Of a stretch of DNA of 12,243 nucleotides, positions 1 through 5,144 are shown one piece after another. The position numbers and the translations under genes are program-made. Origin of the DNA: UM-FILTER-39-64 sp964367055 (lineage in GTDB: Bacteria > Patescibacteriota > Minisyncoccia > UBA6257 > UBA9933); the NCBI GenBank assembly GCA_964367055.1, contig CAYIWD010000017.1:1-12243 (forward strand), in the 5' to 3' direction. The notes beneath the pieces are model-generated. The model was given only the letters and a program-made list of their open reading frames with translations. It had not been told where the DNA came from and ran no database searches. Numbering within the stretch: the first letter of the stretch is position 1; every line of letters starts with the position of its first letter.

Positions 1-4
1 GAAT

Positions 5-190
5 ATGAAACAATGTTCTACTTGCGGCAAGGGTTCTATTATGCGGGCGGGTCGAAAGAAGCTTCGCGGTCATTATAACCCAACGCCGAAAAAAAGAAAA
101 TACCCAAATTTGCAATATTATCGCCTGCCAGACGGCAAGCGTGTTTTGATTTGCACCAGATGTCTTAAAGCCAAATCAAAACAGAAATAA
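5..190 (+). CDS. rpmB: Large-subunit ribosomal protein bL28, four-cysteine zinc-ribbon form
   Basis: A 61-residue basic protein of the 50S subunit. Recognisable bL28 blocks are a CGKG segment near the N-terminus, KRKYPNLQ at about 31-37, and a C-terminal CTRCLKA. Cys4/Cys7 and Cys50/Cys53 form two CxxC pairs, so this is the zinc-binding version and not the Cys-less form. The length is normal for a compact bL28. The ATG at 5 is the only sensible start because the product is full length from there, but only four bases precede it, so its ribosome binding site and promoter lie outside the window. It is co-oriented with the tRNA-Pro gene downstream and could be cotranscribed with it through the hairpin that begins immediately after the stop codon. 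Identification is from family memory and is firm. Confidence 0.92.
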   Translation: MKQCSTCGKGSIMRAGRKKLRGHYNPTPKKRKYPNLQYYRLPDGKRVLICTRCLKAKSKQK

Positions 191-295
191 ACCCCGTTAC
201 TTGACCCAAAGCATCAAACCTTGCGACAAATTAGTTGAGCTCGCTTCGTTTACTCAATCCTGTGTCAAGAACGCACGACATTCAAGTAACGGGGT
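191..295. repeat. 105-bp sequence bounded by a perfect 14-bp inverted repeat
   Basis: The arms ACCCCGTTACTTGA (191-204) and TCAAGTAACGGGGT (282-295) are exact reverse complements. Inside, CTTG and ACA at 220-223 and 226-228 can pair with CAAG and TGT at 266-269 and 261-263, and GTTGAG (234-239) with CTCAAT (253-258, one G-T pair). The whole sequence can therefore fold into one long interrupted hairpin. It starts directly after the rpmB stop codon and ends 11 nt before tRNA-Pro. There is no good U-tract after it, so a simple terminator is unlikely. It could be a processing structure between rpmB and the tRNA, or a small non-autonomous element. I see no clear target-site duplication. The arm vaguely resembles the terminal repeat of the element at 844-987 (CCC...TTACTT...GA). 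Confidence 0.7.
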
Positions 296-306
296 AAATT
301 TCTTTT

Positions 307-380
307 CGGGCCATCGGATAGTGGTAGTCCGTACCCTTGGGGTGGGTATAGCGGCAGTTCAATTCTGCCTGGCCCGACCA
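307..380 (+). tRNA. tRNA-Pro, anticodon GGG, CCA end encoded
   Basis: A complete 74-nt cloverleaf. The acceptor is CGGGCCA/TGGCCCG with C1-G72, the pair typical of bacterial tRNA-Pro. The D arm is GGAT/GTCC with loop AGTGGTA carrying G18 and G19. The anticodon stem is TACCC/GGGTA with loop TTGGGGT, giving U33, anticodon GGG at 339-341 and G37, the usual site of m1G in tRNA-Pro. The variable loop has 4 nt, the T arm is GGCAG/CTGCC with loop TTCAATT, the discriminator is A73, and CCA is at 378-380. It reads CCC directly and CCU by wobble. It is followed within 4 nt by a terminator. Its consensus residues make it a useful internal control for the odd initiator tRNA at the other end of the window. 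Confidence 0.96.
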
Positions 381-383
381 ATT

Positions 384-412
384 AAAAAGCCCCAATGGAA
401 CCGGGGCTTTTT
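384..412. terminator. Symmetric Rho-independent terminator, works in both directions
   Basis: AAAAAGCCCC (384-393) and GGGGCTTTTT (403-412) form a perfect 10-bp stem around a 9-nt loop. A U-tract follows the GC stem on either strand. On the plus strand it ends the tRNA-Pro transcript. On the minus strand it lies 12 nt past the stop of the small cysteine-rich gene ending at 425, so it serves both convergent units. Confidence 0.88.
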
Positions 413-424
413 GGTTAAAGAACT

Positions 425-592
425 TTATACCGAATATCGACATCCGCACTGATACTGACCTCCGTTTTTTCGATTAGCACCCTTATGCTTCTTACCATTA
501 TGCCGCAGCTTTTGACCACACGTACAAATGCTGCGATTAACAATTCGCCTACCACAACAACTACAGTTCCACGGCGCACTCGCTGATGCCAT
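425..592 (-). CDS. Small cysteine-rich, basic protein, probable zinc ribbon, function unknown
   Basis: A 55-residue open frame beginning ATG GCA TCA and ending TAA. Seven cysteines fall in tight groups: Cys10, Cys12, Cys13; Cys23, Cys25 (followed by Gly); Cys49, Cys51. Between the second and third groups is a Lys/Arg/His/Asn/Gly-rich stretch, then GGQYQCGC. The layout CxCG, basic linker with a glycine, GxQYxCxC loosely recalls the N-terminal zinc ribbon of IS1 InsA-like and related transposase proteins, but it is too short to be a transposase and I do not recognise a family. The reality of the gene rests on an extended Shine-Dalgarno (597-606) at ideal spacing, a terminator just past the stop, and the cysteine pattern. 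A TTG in another frame at 597 opens a 60-codon frame without such features. It is the only minus-strand gene here with a strong ribosome binding site, which hints at a foreign or mobile origin or very high expression. Confidence 0.7.
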   Translation of the reverse strand: MASASAPWNCSCCGRRIVNRSICTCGQKLRHNGKKHKGANRKNGGQYQCGCRYSV

Positions 593-596
593 CTCA

Positions 597-606
597 ATCA
601 CCTCCT
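597..606 (-). promoter_or_regulatory. Very strong Shine-Dalgarno for the small cysteine-rich protein
   Basis: On the minus strand AGGAGGTGAT, preceded by another AGG, sits with 8 nt between GGAGG and the ATG at 592. It can pair with essentially the whole anti-SD tail of bacterial 16S rRNA. No other start in the window where the upstream sequence is visible has a recognisable Shine-Dalgarno, so this decides the start codon and sets the gene apart. Confidence 0.85.
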
Positions 607-628
607 CCTTATTTATTTTTCAAAGAAA

Positions 629-654
629 TAAAAAACTGGCCTTAGAGACCAGTT
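629..654 (-). terminator. Terminator-like hairpin upstream of the small gene
   Basis: Read on the minus strand, AACTGG (654-649) pairs with CCAGTT (639-634). One further C-G pair lies inside after a mismatch, and a run of T follows to 629. It would end leftward transcripts (including readthrough from the Nudix gene) about 20 nt before the small gene's ribosome binding site. The GC part is short, so efficiency is uncertain. See the overlapping leader entry for a possible regulatory role. Confidence 0.55.
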
Positions 655-663
655 ACATTTCAG

Positions 664-715
664 TTTTGAGTTTTGAGTTCACATTTTACTCATTACTCAC
701 TACTCATTACTCATA
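664..715. repeat. Two complementary heptamer repeat tracts forming a register-shifting hairpin
   Basis: TTTTGAG is repeated twice at 664-677, and ACTCATT, ACTCACT, ACTCATT, ACTCATA lie in tandem at 688-715. The tracts are complementary: the 12 nt at 667-678 (TGAGT TT TGAGT) pair with 688-699 (ACTCA TT ACTCA) as two 5-bp helices around a TT/TT internal loop, closed by a 9-nt loop. The extra ACTCA copies at 702-706 and 709-713 allow the hairpin to shift register. Heptanucleotide tandem repeats (STRR) are known from cyanobacteria; similar iterated AT-rich motifs occur here again at 9161-9230. Confidence 0.75.
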
Positions 716-843
716 ACTTAAACGCCGGTCTCCGTGAGCCAATATAAAACCAAAAATAATAAAAATTGAAATTTTTTAAATTAGCAGTTTCGTCCATTTG
801 AATAATTAATTAAATTGATGACTCAATTGTTCTAGAAGCCCTG

Positions 844-987
844 CCCAGTAACATTACTTCGACTTGATAACTCAATGAATTGAGTTATCAAACAAGGTTA
901 TCTTTGACAATCTAATTAATTTTACCCAGTTTATTCTTCTGCCTTGTTTTTTACTAAAAACAAGGTCATCGAAGTAATGTTACTGGG
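844..987. mobile_element. MITE-like element, 144 bp, 19-bp perfect terminal inverted repeats
   Basis: The ends CCCAGTAACATTACTTCGA (844-862) and its exact reverse complement (969-987) bound 106 bp with no coding capacity. The flanks carry a direct duplication: CCCTG at 839-843 and 988-992. Depending on where the ends are placed, the duplication can be read as up to 8 bp (GCCCTGCC at 838-845 and 987-994). Inside are a 13-bp perfect palindrome, TTGATAACTCAAT (864-876) with 879-891, and a 10-bp hairpin CCTTGTTTTT (942-951) with 956-965. A 13-mer AAACAAGGTTATC at 890-902 recurs at 958-970 with one change. Terminal repeats plus target duplication without a transposase fit a non-autonomous element mobilised in trans. 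I cannot name the parent IS family. Confidence 0.8.
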
Positions 988-1171
988 CCCTGCCTTGATT
1001 GTCCCGGTTGTTTACCAGGTGGGTGGACTCAATTCTGACCCAAGAGTCAGAATACTGTTATCCTCCCTATAAAGATTATTTAATCCGAGAATCTTTCGCA
1101 GGGCTCATCTTCATCTTAGCAAAGAAAAATAAAAAGTCAACTAAAGTTTATCCCCAGTTTTAATCAAAACA
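988..1171. other. Non-coding remainder between the MITE and the Nudix gene, with small hairpins
   Basis: No convincing gene on either strand. ATTCTGAC (1032-1039) and GTCAGAAT (1046-1053) form an 8-bp stem with a 6-nt loop, which competes with GACTC (1026-1030) pairing to GAGTC (1044-1048). AAAGATT (1071-1077) pairs with AATCTTT (1090-1096). On the minus strand this is the 3' flank of the Nudix gene, yet I see no strong terminator with a U-tract close to its stop. The stretch at 734-843, on the other side of the element, is AT-rich with only short palindromes (AATTGA/TCAATT at 813-828, TTCTAGAA at 830-837). Confidence 0.6.
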
Positions 1172-1651
1172 TCAACTCTTTAATAATTTGTCAACATTAA
1201 TAATCTTCTCCAAAATCCCAGGAATAATCTGGTAATTTTTGCCTTGTTCTGGTGTAATCCAAGCAAAATCCACTATGTCTTTGCCCAATTTTACTTCTCC
1301 GGCTTTATGGCGGCAATAATATGAAAGAACCAAAGCCGGTATATTATCAGGTCTAATAAAAATCATATCAGTCAAATACTTAATATCTTCAATTTCTAAA
1401 CCAGCTTCTTCTATTATTTCTTTTTCTAATGTGCGGCTAACAATGTCATACCAAGCGTCAGTATTTGGCGTAAGCGCTAAACTTTCATATTCATGCCGCA
1501 CTAATTTCCCGCCAGGCACTGTCCAAAAGCCCGGATAAGCTGTTTCTCTTTCCGAACGTTTGAGTATTAAGTACTTGCCGTCTTTTTCAATAATGCCGGT
1601 AATGGCAACGATATGAAGACGAGGATCGAAATTACTCTGCTCTTGAGGCAT
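1172..1651 (-). CDS. Nudix hydrolase with an expanded Nudix box
   Basis: A 159-residue protein of the Nudix superfamily, which hydrolyses nucleoside diphosphates linked to another moiety using Mg2+. A beta-rich N-terminal half (about 12-46) leads to PGGK (46-49). Gly48 to Glu54 satisfies the GX5E half of the Nudix box, and KEIIEEAG (77-84) the second half. Two departures stand out: 22 residues separate Glu54 from the second half where the standard box has 7, and Lys77 replaces the usual Arg. The metal-binding EE pair (81-82) is kept, so activity is likely. The substrate cannot be told; candidates are damaged dNTPs or a nucleotide sugar. It is the last gene of the minus-strand train, 6 nt after ndk, so coexpression with ndk is probable. 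There is no Shine-Dalgarno at its ATG. Confidence 0.85.
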   Translation of the reverse strand: MPQEQSNFDPRLHIVAITGIIEKDGKYLILKRSERETAYPGFWTVPGGKLVRHEYESLALTPNTDAWYDIVSRTLEKEIIEEAGLEIEDIKYLTDMIFIRPDNIPALVLSYYCRHKAGEVKLGKDIVDFAWITPEQGKNYQIIPGILEKIINVDKLLKS

Positions 1652-1657
1652 AAAAAA

Positions 1658-2248
1658 TTAAAACATTATATCTTCTTCCGCTCTTTTATATTCGTAAATT
1701 TCTTCCGGTGAAAACCAATATTCAAGTTCGTGATTCGCTTCTTCAGGATTTTCCGAGGCGTGAATAATATTATGAACTGCTCGTTTTCCGGAGTTAGCCA
1801 GCGCCGCCGAATCAACTGAATAATCTCCCCGAATTGTTCCCATTTCCGCCAAGTTCGGCAAAGTGTTGCCGCAAAGTTTTCTTACCATATCAACCGCGTG
1901 AACTCCCTGAACTACCATTTTGACTAATGGTCCTGAAGTCATAAAATCAAGCAACCAACTTCTTACCATTTTTCCAATCTCATTAGCGTCATTTGTGCCC
2001 AATTCTTTGAGTGGGTCAAGGCCGTATTTTACGTAGGTACCAAGAGACTTCTCGCCCAGGCGATGAATCCATTCGGGATTTTTTGGGTAATGAGCGTCAA
2101 TTTTCTCCGTAGTTGCCTGAAACATTTTTAAGGCGATTATTTTTAATCCCCTTTGCTCAATGCGGTCAATAATTTCGCCAATCAATCCCCTTTTAACGCC
2201 ATCGGGCTTGATTAAAACTAAAGTTTTTTCCTGTGTCAATTTGTGCAT
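1658..2248 (-). CDS. ndk: Nucleoside diphosphate kinase with two insertions
   Basis: Transfers the gamma phosphate between NTPs and NDPs through a phospho-histidine. The N-terminus TLVLIKPDGVKRGLIGEII (9-27) is diagnostic, with Lys14 of the catalytic set; TIRGDY (138-143) supplies Arg140; NIIHASE (160-166) holds catalytic His163, where the usual text is NxxHGSD. At 196 residues it is about 50 longer than typical bacterial Ndk. About 40 extra residues (roughly 55-100, containing GEKSLGTYVKYGLDP) replace the short lid segment after HY, and about 10 extra residues (147-158) precede the active-site Asn-His. The Phe-rich lid motif that stacks on the base (RPFF in common Ndk) is absent. I believe such long forms occur in other CPR and some archaea, but cannot verify it. 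The start lies 4 nt after the aspS stop, with no Shine-Dalgarno. Confidence 0.93.
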   Translation of the reverse strand: MHKLTQEKTLVLIKPDGVKRGLIGEIIDRIEQRGLKIIALKMFQATTEKIDAHYPKNPEWIHRLGEKSLGTYVKYGLDPLKELGTNDANEIGKMVRSWLLDFMTSGPLVKMVVQGVHAVDMVRKLCGNTLPNLAEMGTIRGDYSVDSAALANSGKRAVHNIIHASENPEEANHELEYWFSPEEIYEYKRAEEDIMF

Positions 2249-2252
2249 TTTT

Positions 2253-3647
2253 TTATTTTTTATTTTTGACCTTTATTTCTAAATGTAATTCCTCCAATTG
2301 TTTTCTATCAACTTCTGACGGCGCTCCCATCATTGGATCTCTGCCATCGCCGGTTTTGGGAAAAGCGATGACTTCACGGATATTGGGTTCATTCTGTAAA
2401 ATCGCTATCAAACGGTCAAGACCAGGAGCAATGCCGCCATGCGGCGGCACGCCGTAAGTAAACGCCTCAAGTAAATGACCAAAATCTTTTTTTGCTTTTT
2501 CTTCGCTCATTCCTAAAAGTTTAAATACCTTCATTTGCAATTCCGGATTTGTAATCCTAATACTGCCGCTGGCCAATTCATAACCATTACACACCCAATC
2601 ATATTGGGTACTTATCATTTTAAGCGGCTCGGTATTAATAAGTGATATACTTTCATCTTGCGGCTCAACAAACATATGATGCACTGGCTGGATTTCTTTT
2701 GTTTGTTTATCTAATTCAAAACTTGGAAAATTAACAATCCAGGCAAAAGCAATTTCATCAGGGTCACTTTTATTATCTCTTAAATCTGGTTTATCTGAAT
2801 TATATTTCGCCATTGCCTCAGAATAATCAACTTTGGGCCACGGACTCTTAAATTTTTTCTCTGGATATAAATTTTTCATCATTGCCGAAATCAAATCCTC
2901 CACGAGCGACATTACATCATCGGGTTTAACAAAAGACATTTCTATATCAAGTTGAGTGTGTTCCGGCTGCCTATCGCCTCGCGTGTCTTCATCCCTAAAA
3001 CATCTGGCGATTTGAAAATATCTTTCTAGCCCAGCGACCATTAAAAGCTGTTTATATTGTTGCGGCGATTGCGGCAAAGCATAAAATTTCCCCGGCTCTA
3101 ATCTGGAGGGCACAATATAATCTCTTGCGCCTTCTGGCGTTGATTTTGTTAAAATTGGCGTTTCCACTTCAATAAATCCTTTTTCCATCAAAAAATCGCG
3201 AAGAAATCTGATGATTTTAGCTCTTATTTTTAAATTCTTCTGTAGCCGCTCTCGCCGTAAATCCAAGTAGCGATACTTCATTCGGATTTCTTCATTTACA
3301 TCGTAGCCATCAGTTCTAATTTCAAAGGGCGGCGTTTTAGCTTCGGCCAAAATCTCCAAAAAATTAACCGCCACTTCAACCTGACCAGTTTTCAAATCAG
3401 AATTTTCCATTCCCTTTGGACGCTGCTTCACTTCGCCTTTGATTTTAATTACCCATTCTGGTCGCAAAGTTTCAGCTTTTTTATAAACTTCAACGTTTTC
3501 CGGGGTAAAAACCAATTGCGATATGCCGCTTCTATCCCGCAAATCAATAAAAATAATTTTGCCATGGTCTCTACGAGTAATAACCCAACCAGTTAATTCC
3601 GCTTCTTCACACACTTTATTAACTATATCTTGGTTTAAAATTCGCAT
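2253..3647 (-). CDS. aspS: Aspartate--tRNA ligase, bacterial type lacking the GAD insertion
   Basis: A class II synthetase charging tRNA-Asp (and perhaps tRNA-Asn if non-discriminating). The N-terminal OB fold contains GWVITRRDHGKIIFIDLRDR (20-39), a bacterial-type signature. The catalytic core shows ETPILTKSTPEGARD (162-176), PQSPQQYKQ (192-200), motif 2 FRDEDTRGDRQPEHTQLD (217-234) and motif 3 GGIAPGLDRL (404-413). The C-terminal FPKTGDGRDPMMGAPSEV (429-446) is standard. Length is 464, whereas bacterial AspRS is about 590: after SDKPDLR (284-290) the sequence passes within about a dozen residues to AFAWIVNFPSFE, so the roughly 125-residue GAD domain is missing. Archaeal-type enzymes also lack GAD, but the rest of this sequence is bacterial type. 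Its ATG directly abuts the stop codon of the ATPase gene upstream (TAAATG), suggesting translational coupling. Confidence 0.95.
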   Translation of the reverse strand: MRILNQDIVNKVCEEAELTGWVITRRDHGKIIFIDLRDRSGISQLVFTPENVEVYKKAETLRPEWVIKIKGEVKQRPKGMENSDLKTGQVEVAVNFLEILAEAKTPPFEIRTDGYDVNEEIRMKYRYLDLRRERLQKNLKIRAKIIRFLRDFLMEKGFIEVETPILTKSTPEGARDYIVPSRLEPGKFYALPQSPQQYKQLLMVAGLERYFQIARCFRDEDTRGDRQPEHTQLDIEMSFVKPDDVMSLVEDLISAMMKNLYPEKKFKSPWPKVDYSEAMAKYNSDKPDLRDNKSDPDEIAFAWIVNFPSFELDKQTKEIQPVHHMFVEPQDESISLINTEPLKMISTQYDWVCNGYELASGSIRITNPELQMKVFKLLGMSEEKAKKDFGHLLEAFTYGVPPHGGIAPGLDRLIAILQNEPNIREVIAFPKTGDGRDPMMGAPSEVDRKQLEELHLEIKVKNKK

Positions 3648-5141
3648 TTAATTATTTTCACTATTATCAATATCTTTTAATGATTCCTCAATCGCCTTTC
3701 TTAAATCCGCAATATCAACGGGTTTCCGTTCTTTTTTGTTAACTTCCGGATTTTCGGTTTTAACCGCTTCAATTTTATGCGCCGGCTCTTGAGGCGTATA
3801 AGGAGTCAAAATTTTTTCAAGTGATTGTTCATCGCGACGCTGGATTTTATCTTCTACAGCGCGTTTGTCCTCCAGCCATTCGCTGGCGATTTTTTGTTCA
3901 ACAATTGAACGTTTGGTGCCGTATTTTTGGCGGGAATTTTCAATGATAACGTCTTTATAGGTTTGCGTCGGCGTTTTTGGCGGCTCCAATGTCTCTGCAG
4001 AAAAAGGCCTAGAAGCCACGCCGTCAATCATTAATTTAACATAAATATTATATTTTGCTAAATTTACCAAGTTTTGAGCCGTGAATTGCGGCATAAATTC
4101 TTTTTCTAAAAATTCAGCGTCTTCGGCTCCAACTCGAAAACAAACAATGGTGCCGACATTACCGAAAATCGCAGCCCGAACTTTTTCGTCAAGTTGTTCA
4201 ATATATTGATGAGCCAAAAGTAAATTAAGCCCATATTTTCTGGCTTCAGATAGAATATTGGCGAATGATTCAGTAGAGAAATTCTGAAATTCATCAACGT
4301 AAAGATAAAAATCTCTAAGTTGCGCGGTTGGTATGCCCGAACGGCCCATAGCCGCCAACTGAATTTTAGTGATAATCATCGCACCCAAAAGCGCTGAATT
4401 GTCCTCGCCGATTTTCCCTTTTGATAAATTAACAATTAAAATTTTTCCTTCATCCATTATTTTCCGCATATCAATAGACGAATGCACCTGCCCAATGACG
4501 TTTCGAACTAAGGGATTAGCAACAAATTGTCCCACTTTATTTTGAATGGCAGCCACGGCTTCTGTTTCCAAACGCTGAGTGTAGCGGGCAAATTCATTAA
4601 GCCAAAACGCTTTAATGATTGGGTCTTCTAAATTTTCAGTAATTTTTTGACGATAATCTTTTTCCGCGAGCATTCGCATAATTCCTAAAAGCGTGGCAGA
4701 AGGATATTCAAGCAATGCCAAAAGCGCGTTATTTAAAATATATTCCATTCTGGCTGACCAAACATCGGGCCAGATTTTTTTAAAAACCCCCATCATGCCC
4801 GAAGCGATTAAGTACCGTTGTTCAGTATCAACCCGTTCTAAGGGGTTAAAAGCAATGGGCCAGTCAATGTCAGCCGGATTAAAATAAATAACGTCGTCCA
4901 AACGATTTTCCGGCACAAAATTCAAAATTCTTTCCGCTGACTCGCCGTGGGGGTCAACAAACGCCACGCCTTTGCCTGATAAAATATCGCTAATTACCAT
5001 ATTCTCTAAGGCGTTGCTTTTGCCCGTACCGGTCTTCCCAATAAAATACATATGCCGCCGTCTGTCGTCGGTTTTAATGCCGAATTTTACCTGCTGATTA
5101 CGAAAATTAGTTTTAGCAAAAAGAGTTATATCGTTGTTCAT
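3648..5141 (-). CDS. VirD4/TraG-like ATPase of the HerA-FtsK superfamily, no membrane anchor of its own
   Basis: A 497-residue P-loop motor of the type IV coupling-protein class. Walker A is GKTGTGKS (35-42). VAFVDPHGES (59-68) is a hallmark of the CPR/archaeal VirD4-like group. Walker B is FYLYVDEF (278-285, Asp283-Glu284), with a downstream Gln312 in LLLAHQ, and ISDILSGKG and FNPLERVD segments as in TraG-like proteins. From about 390 to the end is a charged, Pro/Lys/Glu-rich tail likely to be flexible or coiled. Classical VirD4 has two N-terminal transmembrane helices; this protein has none and starts directly in the motor domain. The gene 3 nt upstream encodes a protein with a membrane helix, which plausibly supplies the anchor. 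DNA transfer, DNA uptake, pilus or envelope function are all possible; no relaxase or VirB4 gene is in the window. Confidence 0.85.
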   Translation of the reverse strand: MNNDITLFAKTNFRNQQVKFGIKTDDRRRHMYFIGKTGTGKSNALENMVISDILSGKGVAFVDPHGESAERILNFVPENRLDDVIYFNPADIDWPIAFNPLERVDTEQRYLIASGMMGVFKKIWPDVWSARMEYILNNALLALLEYPSATLLGIMRMLAEKDYRQKITENLEDPIIKAFWLNEFARYTQRLETEAVAAIQNKVGQFVANPLVRNVIGQVHSSIDMRKIMDEGKILIVNLSKGKIGEDNSALLGAMIITKIQLAAMGRSGIPTAQLRDFYLYVDEFQNFSTESFANILSEARKYGLNLLLAHQYIEQLDEKVRAAIFGNVGTIVCFRVGAEDAEFLEKEFMPQFTAQNLVNLAKYNIYVKLMIDGVASRPFSAETLEPPKTPTQTYKDVIIENSRQKYGTKRSIVEQKIASEWLEDKRAVEDKIQRRDEQSLEKILTPYTPQEPAHKIEAVKTENPEVNKKERKPVDIADLRKAIEESLKDIDNSENN

Positions 5142-5144
5142 AAT

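Larger units (their letters stand above)
629..733 (-). promoter_or_regulatory. Candidate transcription-attenuator leader of the small cysteine-rich gene
   Basis: In the minus-strand RNA, GGAGACCGG (733-725) can pair over 9 bp, with two G-U pairs, with CTGGTCTCT (652-644), which includes the 5' arm of the terminator stem at 634-654. The two pairings exclude each other, which is the logic of an attenuator. The heptamer repeats between them form their own hairpin. No known riboswitch consensus is recognised, and I cannot point to a clear promoter upstream. This is inference from base complementarity only. Confidence 0.3.

Noticed and set aside
201..452. Plus-strand open frame of 83 codons
   Set aside because: It runs through the inverted repeat, the whole tRNA-Pro and the terminator, so it is a chance frame.
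415..597. Minus-strand 60-codon frame starting TTG at 597
   Set aside because: It overlaps the cysteine-rich ORF in another frame; its start lies inside the Shine-Dalgarno region and its composition is Val/Arg-rich with no motif.
664..715. CRISPR array
   Set aside because: The repeats are 7 bp, contiguous and without spacers.
1012..1053. GGGTGG-containing segment resembling a T-box antiterminator
   Set aside because: The NACCGCG continuation, a terminator and a co-oriented synthetase gene on the plus strand are all missing.
2430..2465. GC-rich palindrome near GCCGCCATGCGGCGGC in aspS
   Set aside because: It encodes the conserved motif 3 lead-in (PPHGGIAPG) shared by the family, so base composition follows protein constraint.
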